A DNA stretch of 54,966 nt, from positions 1 to 54,966 of the IMG/VR virus record IMGVR_UViG_3300020156_000036; one strand, 5' to 3'. The stretch is from a virus. Below, in pieces: positions 28,040-37,300 of the stretch. Each line of letters opens with the position of its first letter. Within the stretch, counting starts at the first letter, position 1. The notes below the pieces were generated by a model. It had not been told where the DNA came from. It worked only from the letters and a program-made list of their open reading frames with translations, and searched no databases. The translations under genes were made by a program, and so were the position numbers.

Positions 28040-28663
28040 ATGACCGAACCTTTGGATGCCGTACAACAGGCAATCGCTGATGCTGCTGGTGGCGTGGCTA
28101 AGGTCGACGATAAGGTCAAGTCCAGCATCAGTCAACTTGCTGTACGTCAACTGGACTTGATGCGCCGCAAGAGTGAAACCGAAGCGCAGCTGAAACGTAT
28201 CGATGAAGACCTGAAGCGCATTTCAGAGTTTGATCTGCCCAATGCCATGGCTGAAGCCGGCATGAAGACGTTCGAACTGCTGGACGGCTCCAAGATCGGC
28301 GTAAAGCGAGTTTATGCTGCCGGTATCAGGGTTGAGAACCGACCCGAAGCCTTCGCGTGGATGCGCGAGCGTGGTCATGACTCCTTGATCAAGACCGAGG
28401 TTCAGGTGCCCCTTGGTAAAGGCGCTCACGATATTGCTGAACAGATTCTCGAGGCACTTCGTGAGAAGTTCCCCGACTATTCTGGGAAGCTAGACGAATC
28501 TGTTCACTGGCAGACGCTGCGTGCGTTCGTTAAGGAACAGATCGAGGCCGAGGAAGCGGCCGCTGCTGGGGGAGACACCGTAGACGACCCGCTGCCCCGA
28601 GAACTTCTGGGCGTCTATATCATCGATAAGGCGGAAATCACTCTGCCTAAGAAAAAGGACTAA
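28040..28663 (+). CDS. Conserved phage protein of replication region, 207 aa
   Basis: Start ATG 28040 follows the leader. Residues 35-70 form a long helix (QLDLMRRKSETEAQLKRIDE), then DLPNAMAEAGMKTFELLDGS, a strand with KIGVKRVYAAGI, and RPEAFAWMRERGHDSLIKTE. The C-terminus is VHWQTLRAFVKEQI followed by an acidic linker. This architecture is common in siphovirus and podovirus replication modules without an assigned function. High expression is likely from the consensus promoter. A role in DNA binding with the following gene is an inference. Confidence 0.75.
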   Translation: MTEPLDAVQQAIADAAGGVAKVDDKVKSSISQLAVRQLDLMRRKSETEAQLKRIDEDLKRISEFDLPNAMAEAGMKTFELLDGSKIGVKRVYAAGIRVENRPEAFAWMRERGHDSLIKTEVQVPLGKGAHDIAEQILEALREKFPDYSGKLDESVHWQTLRAFVKEQIEAEEAAAAGGDTVDDPLPRELLGVYIIDKAEITLPKKKD

Positions 28664-28669
28664 CAGACC

Positions 28670-29509
28670 ATGGCTACCGGAAAAGGACAGGCAGTAGCCC
28701 CTGTCACCGCTGAAGGTCAACTTCCCGTGGGTTACGACCTGCAGGACATCATGGCAGACGCCGGCGTCGGCTCGGCTGATATGGGTGCCGGCGATCTTGG
28801 CATTCCCTATCTGTCGCTGCTTCAACCCGGCTCGCCGCAGATCAAGCCGGGCCACGCCAAGTACATCGAAGGCGCGCGCGTCGGCGAGTGGTTCAACTCG
28901 GCCACCGGCGAAACGTTCTCCGGCGCGATCACCTTCGTGCCGTGCGCCTATGAGCGGAAATACGTGCAGTGGCACGACCGTGACCTGGGCGAGGGCGGCT
29001 ACGTCATGGACCATCCGATCGACTCGGATATCATGTCCAAGACCGCCAAGAACGCAAAGGGGCAACCCTGTCTCCCTGATCAGGGTCACGACCTGATCAT
29101 CGAAACGGCGTATCAGTACGGTCTGATGCAGAATCCGAACACCGGTCGGTGGGACCAAGTCGTCATGCCGCTGAAGTCGACGGCTCTCAAGGCCAATCGA
29201 CGCATGAACAACCTGATCGCCGGCTCGACCATCCCCGGCACTCAGATGCAGGCGCCTCGCTGGCTGTTCCCGTTCACCCTGTCTACGGCTCTCGAGTCGA
29301 GGGGTCAGAACAGCTGGTACACGCCGGTGCCCGAAAAGCAGCCTGAACCCGTGTCGGCCGAAGTCTACCAGGCCGGCAAGCAGTTCAACTCGATGTTCCA
29401 GGCTGGTCTGGTGTCGCGAGCCAACGAAGGCGATCTTGCCGAAGGCAGCACGACGAGCACTTCGGCTGGCGAACGCGCTGGTCCGGGCGACGACGAGGTG
29501 CCCTACTAA
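28670..29509 (+). CDS. Putative SSB-like protein
   Basis: 279 residues. The C-terminus is acidic and ends DDEVPY, like the partner-binding tail of single-stranded DNA-binding proteins (acidic, Pro, aromatic). The core (FSGAITFVPCAYERKYVQWH, then QVVMPLKSTALKANRRMNNL) is beta-rich with basic and aromatic residues that suit an OB fold. Higher GC at third positions than its neighbours and a strong terminator directly after suggest heavy expression. The assignment is by tail and context, not by a recognised family. Confidence 0.5.
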   Translation: MATGKGQAVAPVTAEGQLPVGYDLQDIMADAGVGSADMGAGDLGIPYLSLLQPGSPQIKPGHAKYIEGARVGEWFNSATGETFSGAITFVPCAYERKYVQWHDRDLGEGGYVMDHPIDSDIMSKTAKNAKGQPCLPDQGHDLIIETAYQYGLMQNPNTGRWDQVVMPLKSTALKANRRMNNLIAGSTIPGTQMQAPRWLFPFTLSTALESRGQNSWYTPVPEKQPEPVSAEVYQAGKQFNSMFQAGLVSRANEGDLAEGSTTSTSAGERAGPGDDEVPY

Positions 29510-29515
29510 GAACCG

Positions 29516-29550
29516 TGGCCCCGTGGACGCAAGTCTGCGGGGCCATAGTT
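29516..29550 (+). terminator. Intrinsic terminator after gene 28670
   Basis: TGGCCCCG (29516-29523) pairs with CGGGGCCA (29538-29545) over a 14-nt loop, followed by TAGTTTTCTG. Confidence 0.8.
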
Positions 29551-29559
29551 TTCTGAATC

Positions 29560-29639
29560 CCTAGGGTCCTCCGGGTAGACGTGATGTAGTTGCATCCATA
29601 GAGACCACCCGTTGATGCCACTTCCTCACGTCTATTGAC
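29560..29639 (+). repeat. 80-bp structured element, copy A
   Basis: Same four blocks, same spacing as complement 10931-11010. Here CTAGGGTC (29561-29568) can pair with GACTCTAG (29637-29644). TAGACGTGA (from 29576) can pair with TCACGTCTA (to 29634). CGGGT can pair with ACCCG. The element lies between a terminator and the helicase start at 29674, so it may be the 5' leader of the helicase transcript. Confidence 0.75.
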
Positions 29640-29673
29640 TCTAGAACCACCGATTGAACCCCTTTGAGGCCAC

Positions 29674-31134
29674 ATGTCCCTACCAACCTTTGAGTTTCGT
29701 CAGCCTCCATTTGGTGATCACCAGGCTCGACTCTTTCCGCTGCGTCGTGAGCAACGTGGCTGGGGTCACTTCTGGGAGATGGGTACCGGCAAGTCCTGGG
29801 AAATCTGCCATGAGGCAGCTTGGGCCTTCTGTCTAGGTGAGATCGACTGCTTGGTCATCATGGCCAAGAAAGGTGAGTATGCGAACTGGGCTCAGTTCCT
29901 TATTCCTGATCTGATGCCACTCAATATTCCGATCGAAGTCGTGCTATTCAACAGCAGCCTATACTCGCAGGGCAAGCTTCGTGAGCAACTGGAAAGCCTG
30001 ATGCAACCCAAGCCAGATGTGCTTCGCATTCTGGTTGTAAACGTCGAATCGATGGCCTACAGACTACCGGAAGTCTTAAAGGCATTCTATGCGTCGGCTC
30101 GACGTGGTGTGTTCTTTGCTACCGATGAGTCGACCTGTGTCAAAGAACCGAAGGCCAAGCGATCGAAGGAATCCTATATCTGGTCAACCAAGGCACGGAT
30201 ACGCCGGATTATGACCGGCACCCCGGTCACACAGTCCCCGCTCGACCTCTGGGGTCAGAGCATGATGCTGGGTAAGCACACGCTCGGTTTCAGCAGTTTC
30301 TTCAGCTTCCGCAACACCTTCGAGGTACGCGAACCTCTGTACCTGGGACCACAGCGAACGATCATGGTTACGAAGGGTTACAAGAACCTGGACCAGCTCA
30401 ACCGCATCTTGGACAGTTTCAGCGATCAGGTCTACAAGAAGGACGTGCTGGACTTACCGGAGAAAGTTTACAAGAAACACGTTGTACCGCTCGCTCCGGA
30501 ACAGCAGAAGCTCTACGACCAGATGCGCGATGAAGCTATGCTTGAAATCGAAGGACATGAAGTCGAAGTTACCACTGTCTTGGCACAGATCGTCAAGCTT
30601 CACCAGATCGCCTGTGGCCAACTTAAAGTCGGTGAGAATGAATATGTTTCGATTGAGAATAACCGCATCGAGGCATTGGAGACCATCCTCGAAGACTTCA
30701 GCGGAAAAGCTATTATCTGGGCGAACTACCGACAGACACTTGTTGATGTCGTCGCGGCCCTTCGGAAAAAGTTCGGCAATGAGGCTGTGGTTCATTATTA
30801 CGGCGGAACATCCGCCGACGAAAGAGACTATGCTTATCGTGCCTTCCAGGACCCTGCCAGTCCTGTTCGATTCTTTGTCGCGAATGCCCAGAGCGCTGGC
30901 TACGGCCTTACACTCACGGCAGCGTCCCTGGTCGTATACTACAGCAACGGGTATAACCTGGAACATCGACTACAGTCCGAAGACCGGGCTCATCGGATTG
31001 GCCAAAATAAGTCGGTCACCTATATCGACTTGGTCAGTCCCGATACCGTGGACGAACGTATCATTGACGTTCTCAGAAGCAAGAAGAACCTAGCACACGA
31101 AGTGCTAGGTTCTCCGATCAGCGCCTGGATTTAG
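29674..31134 (+). CDS. SNF2-family DEAD/DEAH-like helicase
   Basis: 486 residues, DNA-dependent ATPase of superfamily 2. Motif I is EMGTGKSW (about residues 35-42), motif II TDESTCVK (DEST), motif III MTGTPVTQSP, motif V SAGYGLTLTAA and motif VI QSEDRAHRIGQ. These are the standard SNF2 set, as in phage remodelling or replication-restart helicases. The end of the gene contains a bidirectional terminator and its TAG overlaps the convergent lysis-operon stop. Confidence 0.92.
   Translation: MSLPTFEFRQPPFGDHQARLFPLRREQRGWGHFWEMGTGKSWEICHEAAWAFCLGEIDCLVIMAKKGEYANWAQFLIPDLMPLNIPIEVVLFNSSLYSQGKLREQLESLMQPKPDVLRILVVNVESMAYRLPEVLKAFYASARRGVFFATDESTCVKEPKAKRSKESYIWSTKARIRRIMTGTPVTQSPLDLWGQSMMLGKHTLGFSSFFSFRNTFEVREPLYLGPQRTIMVTKGYKNLDQLNRILDSFSDQVYKKDVLDLPEKVYKKHVVPLAPEQQKLYDQMRDEAMLEIEGHEVEVTTVLAQIVKLHQIACGQLKVGENEYVSIENNRIEALETILEDFSGKAIIWANYRQTLVDVVAALRKKFGNEAVVHYYGGTSADERDYAYRAFQDPASPVRFFVANAQSAGYGLTLTAASLVVYYSNGYNLEHRLQSEDRAHRIGQNKSVTYIDLVSPDTVDERIIDVLRSKKNLAHEVLGSPISAWI
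31089..31109. terminator. Bidirectional terminator inside the helicase gene end
   Basis: CCTAGCAC (31089-31096), loop acgaa, GTGCTAGG (31102-31109), a perfect 8-bp stem. On plus it is followed by TTCT; on minus by TTCTTCTTGCT. It lies in codons encoding NLAHEVLG near the helicase C-terminus and would stop both converging operons. Confidence 0.65.
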
Positions 31135-31343
31135 CGCCGGCTTGCCTGGTCCAGCTTGACGTCGAGTCGTTGGAACAGCTGATCGTTGATCGGCTTGATC
31201 TTGGCGAGTTCGGCGTCGAGTTGCTCTTGCTCGACGGGGCCGAGGCTGGCGCGAATACGGTTGGCATTCTCGAGCAACTGAGGAAGGGTCTGCATGGCTT
31301 GGTTAGCCAGCTCCAGGCCCTTCAGAATGGCAGCGAAGTCCAT
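31131..31343 (-). CDS. Small helical protein, last gene of the late operon
   Basis: 70 residues, almost wholly helical (FAAILKGLELANQAMQTLPQ, then VEQEQLDAELAKIKPINDQL). No membrane span or signal peptide. TAA at 31133-31131 overlaps the convergent helicase stop by three bases. Possibly a structural or lysis-control protein. No family recognised. Confidence 0.7.
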   Translation of the reverse strand: MDFAAILKGLELANQAMQTLPQLLENANRIRASLGPVEQEQLDAELAKIKPINDQLFQRLDVKLDQASRR

Positions 31344-31346
31344 GGT

Positions 31347-31733
31347 CTACTCCCGACTACGGATAGTGAGCTGAATCTGGGAAATCAGACCCAGCACCCT
31401 CGTGGTCTGTTCCACGTAGGTACGAGCATCGGCGGTGACCTGCGCCTGACGCGCAAGAACCAAGGCGTCATACGCCTGCCGATTGAGATCACGCACCAAA
31501 GCCGCACGCTCGCCGACGAGCAGGCCGGAGTCGACAGCCGCTTCCACCAACGTACCCACGCCATTGTAGGCGGCTTCAGCGACCAGCAACGCCCGTTCAT
31601 CGATCGAGGACGAAGAGGCAGTGAAGGGAGACTCCGGGTAACCCCCATGTGTATTCCCATTGGAGAGACACCCGGAGATGCTCAGGGTGGCCGCACACGC
31701 GACAGAGATGAGCAGAAAGCGGGACTTGATCAT
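31347..31733 (-). CDS. Putative lipoprotein of the lysis block
   Basis: 128 residues. The signal peptide MIKSRFLLISVACAATLSIS is followed by GC, a lipobox I-S-G-C with Cys at 22, so an exported lipid-anchored protein is likely. The mature part is helical and rich in Ala and Arg. It lies 11 nt after the muramidase gene, where outer-membrane spanin subunits often sit, but no partner inner-membrane spanin is recognised. The spanin idea is an inference. Confidence 0.65.
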   Translation of the reverse strand: MIKSRFLLISVACAATLSISGCLSNGNTHGGYPESPFTASSSSIDERALLVAEAAYNGVGTLVEAAVDSGLLVGERAALVRDLNRQAYDALVLARQAQVTADARTYVEQTTRVLGLISQIQLTIRSRE

Positions 31734-31744
31734 GACGACGTCCT

Positions 31745-32428
31745 TTAAGCGGCCAGTTCAGGTTGAAGCCCTTTGACGAGCTTCTCCATGACCTTAGCGG
31801 CGGCCTCCGCCTTGGTCACGACCGAGTCCTTGTTCTTGTCAAGGCCCGAGTTGACAGCGTAGGTGCTGGAACCCTTCACCCACAAACGGTATTCGGACGG
31901 CTTACCCATGCCAGCCGGCCACAGGATAGCCATATAACAGTCGTCCAGCGACCGAATAGGGCCGCGCGCCTTGATCATCTTCTCAAAGTACCAGAAGACG
32001 TAGCGCAGCTGATCTTCATCGGTCATTGCCGCAAGTTTAGCAGTAGTCGTGCCAAACATATCGCGTGCGGTCTTCTCCATGAACTGGATAAGACCGGTAG
32101 CCGAAGACGCCGGGTTCTTCTTCTTGGCTGAGAACGTCTCGCCGGTTTCGAAGGCCATGCAAGCCATCAACCAGTTCGCATCGAACAGCGAACCTTGAAT
32201 CTTGGTGAGCTCGTCGGCAATCCACCAGACCCGATCGCGGAAGACTTCACTGACCTTTGCGCCCCACGCCAAAGTCGGCCGCTGCCCAGGAACCTCAGGC
32301 CGTTCTTCAACGACTGGCGGCAAAACCTCCGGCGGCTTGGGCTGTTCAGTAGTGGGTTTCCACCCAAGCTGGGCGAGCGCTTGCAGCAGCAGGTTGATGA
32401 CCGCTTGGTTGGGGTTCGACATTTCCAT
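31745..32428 (-). CDS. Lysozyme-like muramidase (endolysin)
   Basis: 227 residues. Residues 1-60 form a proline-rich linker region (QPKPPEVLPPVVEERPEVPG). The catalytic domain has MACMAFETGETFSAKKKNPA with the expected Glu in the first helix. SSATGLIQFMEKTARDMFGT follows, as in SLT-type transglycosylase/lysozyme folds, and AILWPAGMGKPSEYRLW near the end. It degrades peptidoglycan at lysis. No signal peptide is visible, so it needs a holin. The start (ATG 32428, or ATG 32422) overlaps the upstream membrane gene by about 80 nt. Confidence 0.85.
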   Translation of the reverse strand: MEMSNPNQAVINLLLQALAQLGWKPTTEQPKPPEVLPPVVEERPEVPGQRPTLAWGAKVSEVFRDRVWWIADELTKIQGSLFDANWLMACMAFETGETFSAKKKNPASSATGLIQFMEKTARDMFGTTTAKLAAMTDEDQLRYVFWYFEKMIKARGPIRSLDDCYMAILWPAGMGKPSEYRLWVKGSSTYAVNSGLDKNKDSVVTKAEAAAKVMEKLVKGLQPELAA

Positions 32429-32732
32429 TCACCGTGGTGTTTTCAGTTTCGACGATGACCTCTCTAGTCGACGTCGGTTGCGGAGTTGCAGCCGCGGCAG
32501 TAGCCAGGGTCTGGGTAACCACCTCATTACTGCGTTGTTGCTGAGCGTTGGTCTTCTGAATGATACCATTCACCAGACCCGTGATGATGATACCCGTGGC
32601 CAGATACATGAACCCTTCATTTGAAGTGAGGTCAGGCTCCATCCAAATCATGACGAGAATGATCAGGGTGAGAATGAAGACAACCAGCAGAATCAGGTTC
32701 TCTTCAATAATGCGGACAGCACGATCAGACAT
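32346..32732 (-). CDS. Two-span membrane protein, holin candidate
   Basis: 128 residues from ATG 32732. Two hydrophobic segments: ENLILLVVFILTLIILVMIW (about residues 10-30) and FMYLATGIIITGLVNGIIQK (about 42-61). A long Gln/Ala/Pro-rich tail with STREVIVETENTTV follows and overlaps the muramidase start. The two-span layout fits a class II holin, but the tail is unusually long. Function inferred from context. Confidence 0.6.
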   Translation of the reverse strand: MSDRAVRIIEENLILLVVFILTLIILVMIWMEPDLTSNEGFMYLATGIIITGLVNGIIQKTNAQQQRSNEVVTQTLATAAAATPQPTSTREVIVETENTTVNGNVEPQPSGHQPAAASARPAWVETHY

Positions 32733-33177
32733 TTTCTTCGTGAGCTCTCTTAACGGCCTCAGGTGAGGCATTCGGGGGAACGACTTTGTAGCCTAGACTT
32801 GCCAGAATGGCTAGGGCGCCACCATTTGCACAGGTCGCCAAGTCTTCAATATACTTGAGTCGGTTCCACACCCGCACCGGAAAAGTCCGACGTAGAATGT
32901 GGACAGCTAAGGCCGTAAAGGTGTAGCAGATGATGATGGTTGCGACCATCGATTCTTGGTTCATGTGGCCTGCACTGGTCGGCGGAACTTCACCAGACAA
33001 GATTGCCAAGTTGATGCCACGATACATGATCGCGGCACCTGCGACAAAGAAACCGACTCGCACATAGTTGGGCAAATCGACCCAGTGGCCCCGACGAGGA
33101 CTTGACAGAACATGTATGATGAAGCAGGCTACTGCCATCATAAAACAGAGGAAGCTGGCCAGCGCGTCCAAGATCAT
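32725..33177 (-). CDS. Multi-span membrane protein, lysis block
   Basis: 150 residues with about four hydrophobic segments: FLCFMMAVACFIIHVL (residues 9-24), VGFFVAGAAIMYRGINLAIL, MVATIIICYTFTALAVHIL and GGALAILASLGYKVV. It starts at ATG 33177 and its end overlaps the next gene by 8 nt. A holin or antiholin is plausible. No named family. Confidence 0.6.
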   Translation of the reverse strand: MILDALASFLCFMMAVACFIIHVLSSPRRGHWVDLPNYVRVGFFVAGAAIMYRGINLAILSGEVPPTSAGHMNQESMVATIIICYTFTALAVHILRRTFPVRVWNRLKYIEDLATCANGGALAILASLGYKVVPPNASPEAVKRAHEENV

Positions 33178-33506
33178 TAGGCCGAACCCTTCATGCTCTT
33201 CAACATCGAGATAAGGGTCTCAATATTGAATAGTTTTGGAGCGACTGGATTTGCCAAGAGACCTACGATCGCTGCAATCGCCATAGTCTCGTGGCTGCCG
33301 TCCCGCTTGAGAAAGTGCTGGACCCAAGGTGCAATCAGCGGAGAGCTGATCGTTCCAATAGCCAAGCAGATTACTGTCTCCACTATGCAAACCAGGCTTG
33401 ACACACCCGCTTGCCGATTTGCGAAGAAGCAAGCCGAAAAACGCGGCGCCGAGTAGATGAAGGCCCCGAGAAAGCCCCATAATGCCAGCATATACCACGG
33501 CGCCAT
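33177..33506 (-). CDS. Holin-like membrane protein
   Basis: 109 residues with three to four spans: YMLALWGFLGAFIYSA, LVCIVETVICLAIGTISSPL, and MAIAAIVGLLANPVAPKLF. The last matches the VGLLANP turn seen in phage holins of the LydA/type 2 group. It starts downstream of a candidate promoter, so the lysis genes can be expressed separately from the tail operon. Basic C-terminal end. Confidence 0.65.
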   Translation of the reverse strand: MAPWYMLALWGFLGAFIYSAPRFSACFFANRQAGVSSLVCIVETVICLAIGTISSPLIAPWVQHFLKRDGSHETMAIAAIVGLLANPVAPKLFNIETLISMLKSMKGSA

Positions 33507-33535
33507 AGCAGTACACTATCCCGTAAGGGACAAAG

Positions 33536-33564
33536 AATATACGGCTCTGTACGTTTTTCCGGAA
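33536..33564 (-). promoter_or_regulatory. Candidate promoter of the lysis block
   Basis: Minus strand: TTCCGG (33564-33559), 17-bp spacer, TATATT (33541-33536), in the 61-bp gap before gene 33177-33506. Confidence 0.4.
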
Positions 33565-33567
33565 AGG

Positions 33568-33900
33568 TTAAGCTTCCGGCGGCGTCTCAGCCTCGGGTTC
33601 TTCAGGCGCAGGCTCAGGCGGGGCCAGGCGAGCTTCCAGCCGCTGGATGTGCTGCTCCACGATGACAGGAACGTTCTCGAAAGGCACGATCGCGTTAGCG
33701 ATCAGGGCGCTCAGATCTGAAGCCGATGAACGATGAGTAGCAGTGGTATCGTTCGGGTCCTTTAGACCCTGAAGATCGGCGAGAGCTTCCTGTATCGCAG
33801 GACGAGCAATGATGTCTCGAACTGCCTTTGCCCTGGTCAGATCAAGCTCGTCAAGCTGACGCTGAAGAACTGCACGTTGTTCATAGATAGTCTGGGTCAT
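33568..33900 (-). CDS. Hypothetical helical protein, 110 aa
   Basis: N-terminal coiled-coil-like helix (QRAVLQRQLDELDLTRAKAV), a second helix region (LIANAIVPFENVPVIVEQHI) and an acidic Pro/Glu tail (EPAPEEPEAETPPEA). ATG overlaps the upstream stop (ATGA). Located between tail fibre assembly and lysis genes. Function unknown. Confidence 0.7.
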   Translation of the reverse strand: MTQTIYEQRAVLQRQLDELDLTRAKAVRDIIARPAIQEALADLQGLKDPNDTTATHRSSASDLSALIANAIVPFENVPVIVEQHIQRLEARLAPPEPAPEEPEAETPPEA

Positions 33901-34370
33901 TTCTGCCTCAAAGTAGTCGCAAAGCGACGGTTACCGGTTAAAACCGGCGGATTTGGCCACACCACGTCTTGGGGGTGGTTAAACGTACTTGTGATGTCTC
34001 TTAGTTGTTGTCTGTAAGCCACCCAAGCCGTTTTTTCTTGCTCTGTAAGAGGAGCATCGTTAACCTGTGTCCAGTCGCATCTACTTAATAGCGTGTTCCT
34101 TTGAGCTTGAACACCAGACCAGTCAGGGCCAGCTGCCTCAGCTTCTTGAGCCGCTATTTCAGCACAAGCTTCCCGGTAAGGACCACTAGCGCATGTATGA
34201 CAAATAAAAGCCGGAAGTGTTCCTGGCAGACCTTCAGTTGATACGAGACCCTGGGCTGGAAACTTACGAGGACAAGACGGACACTTATAAAGCGGCTTTA
34301 CATCTTCTCCACGGTTTTGAAGCACTGTCTCCAGAGTCAAGAGCTCATAAAGGTTGCTAGGTAGGGTCAT
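33897..34370 (-). CDS. Tail-fibre assembly chaperone-like protein with zinc motif
   Basis: 157 residues. The N-terminal half carries CPSCPRKFPAQG and CHTC (two Cys pairs) that could bind zinc. The C-terminal half, WSGVQAQRNTLLSRCDWTQV...WVAYRQQLRDI...VVWPNPP, is the common domain of phage tail-fibre assembly chaperones (R-x-x-L-L-x-x-x-D-W-T ... Y-R-Q-x-L-R). ATGA overlap with the tail-tip gene supports the pairing. The zinc half may replace the usual variable domain. Confidence 0.75.
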   Translation of the reverse strand: MTLPSNLYELLTLETVLQNRGEDVKPLYKCPSCPRKFPAQGLVSTEGLPGTLPAFICHTCASGPYREACAEIAAQEAEAAGPDWSGVQAQRNTLLSRCDWTQVNDAPLTEQEKTAWVAYRQQLRDITSTFNHPQDVVWPNPPVLTGNRRFATTLRQK

Positions 34371-37300
34371 TGTGGTCTCACAGTCACGCGGGTTTTCTGA
34401 CCATTCGGAGTAGCTGTTCGCACACCGGAGCTACTGCCTGCCGACTGCCAGGTGTACGGGCCAACTCCGGTCACGGAGCCAGCCATTCCATTGGACGACC
34501 CACCACGTACTATGGCCAAGTCAGTCATTCCCGATCCTACCTGTACATCAGAAGAAATGCTCCAGAACTCCGTTACCGTCTGAGGGCCTGGAGGATACAT
34601 GTCTGGGTCCGCCTCGGTTGGAGCGAACAGAGTTGCCACCCGCGTCCAGACACCACCCTTACGGGCATACACATACAGGGTGGTACTTTGGTAATCTTCG
34701 TTACCGAATTCGATAGCACCACCACTGCTTCCCTGTACAAAATGGTTCTGCTGGCCGTTGGCCGCTACCGTGTACACGCCGTCTGCAGATTCCGGCAGAG
34801 CACCTCGCGCGATGTAATAGCCGGGAAAACCTTCAATGGTCACAGCCACGTCCGGACCACTGATGGATTGCGCCGAGGGCGTACCGGGGACGTTGATTTT
34901 AGCACGCATCGTGAACCCTGTTTGGGTCAGGTTCTCGGCCCGCACGTCGTAAGTCTCCCCGGCGGCAAGCGGGGCTAGATTGTTCATAGCAAAGGTCAAG
35001 GCGGGGAGGCCGCCAAGGTCGGTTCCGAACGAAACCACTTCGCCATCGGCAGCGCTGAAGTCCACCGAACGAAGCGCAACTGGCCACCCCTGCCCGTTGC
35101 CGAGGCGAATGAACGCCCCGGCCTGAAGACCACCGGTCAGCACCACGTTGCCATTGCTGACTTCCAGGGCCTTCTTCCAGTCTTGCCCTTGCGGGTTGAA
35201 GACAGCGAACTGGCGAGCTCCGATGGCCACCGACGACGTAGGCGGTGCTCCAGGGGTCAGCTCGGCCCGAGCTTCGATGAAGGCGTCTGCGCCAGGGACA
35301 GCGGCTCCAATGGCCCAACGAGCCATCGTACGGCCTTCCAGATCGGCCACAGCCTCCTCAGTCTCAGTAACACGAGCGTAAAGCTCCGCATCCAGGCCGT
35401 CAATGCGCAAATGATCGATAGAGACCCCGATATCCGGGTTACTATCATAGTTGGCAAGGAACACCAGCCGAATGTGAGTCGTTCCAGCTGGGAAAGCTAG
35501 ACCCGAGTTTCCACCAATCTTAGTCGACAGTTCAATAATGTCGAGAGGATTGTAAAGCTGACCAGAAGTCAGCAAATAGATGTTACCGTTAGCGGCTCCT
35601 ACAAGGTTGCCTGCAGAATCGAAGCACTTGATACCAGCGTAAACTCGAGCCTGACCAGAACCATGCACGAGGAACCGGGTGGAGATGTCGTATTCTTCAT
35701 TGACATCTACCGGGAACTTGTTGAGGCTGTACAGCTGGCGATAGTTGCCAGTGGCACGGAGCAGATTTGAATAACCACGATACGTAGCGATGGGTTGCCA
35801 GATAGATGGATTGGCTGGAGTCCAAGCTACATCCTGAGCCCAGCCCTCAACACCACGATCAAAGGACATGTTGCCCTCGATCATGGACAGGGCATCAACA
35901 CGAGCTTCAACCGTAGTTACACGACTGGCATCAGCCTTCAATAGTTGAAGGTTAGAGTTTGCTTGCTCAGTGCTGGCAATCCGCGCAGCGACTGAGGAGA
36001 AGCTGCCACGAGCTTGTTGAGTTTCAATCTCCTCAGGTCTGGCCGGACGTATGCCGCACAGATACCAAGTCAGACTATTCTCACTGACAACCGTCCCAAG
36101 ACCACCTTGGTGAGCCGAGGGGTCAATGCGAGCTCGCGTGGTGTTGGGGTTCACCGCCCGAATCAGCTTGGAGAAGCGATAGGTACGACCAATCTGGCCA
36201 TCACCAATAGCAACACCCATACTGTTATTGGGATCGGTGGTGAAAGGTATCAGATGACTATCAAGCGTCGTGCCGCCATTATCAACCTCACGCACCCGTA
36301 CCCCGGCTCCGTGCAGAGTCCCTGCGTCCAAGCGGAAATGTCCTTCAACGACCATGTACTGGTCTTTGACCCAAGTCCCAGGCTCAGTTGTTTGAGCCAA
36401 GTAGGCTGAACCTCCGGCAGGTGCAGTGACCTTAAAGCCGTATTGGGCTACTTCACCGGGGACGCGAGTGCCATCAGGACCGCTCTTAGCCCAATGAGTC
36501 GGGACACCGGTTGTAGTATTTTCTGGCCACAACGCCATCTGAGCGTTCTTGTTGATGAACCCTCCAGAAGCAGCTACTGCTGCTTGAGACTGAGCCTCAA
36601 GCGTAGTAACACGACTGGCTTCAGCCTTACCGGTCTCAAGATTGGCCGTTGCAGTTTCCAACAGACCAATACGAGCAGCGGCCGTATGTGTCTCAGTAAT
36701 GTCTTGAAGCGCAGACATCGAGCGAACTTTGACTGAAGCTCCGGCTCCAGGCGCCCGCATTGATGAAAACGACACACGACCAAATGCAGCATTCGCAGGG
36801 AAGAATGAGTCTACCCCAGTGACCCCACCACCACTTCTAGCGAACGTTAAGGAAACCTCGTGAGACCCTACAGCGTAGTTAACGTCGAGTAGAGAAGAAC
36901 CGCCAAGATAGTTACCATCCGCATCCCAAGAATAGCGCACGAAACGAGCATCGGCCGGAGCACCAACTTGGTCAAACTGAACCGAGACTTTGTAAACCTT
37001 GCCTAAAGCCAGAGGGCTGAGAGGCTGAGGAGCAATAGCGCGGGCATCGGTGAAGTTAGCATAATACCCACCAGCATCTTGAGCAACGTAAGCAGTTCCG
37101 AGAGGACCTGCCGGGTTGGCAGACGGGTCACGCGTAAAGTTGGCGCCGGTAGGCTCTGTGATGCGGTTTGAACCGACGTTTGAGACAGAAGCCTCAAGGA
37201 TGGCCACCCGGCTGGCATCAGCCTTGCCGGTGTTCAGATTGCCGATGGCTAGCGTCATGTCCGCAACCCGGGCTTTAATACCCGTGGTTGGTGTGTTGAG

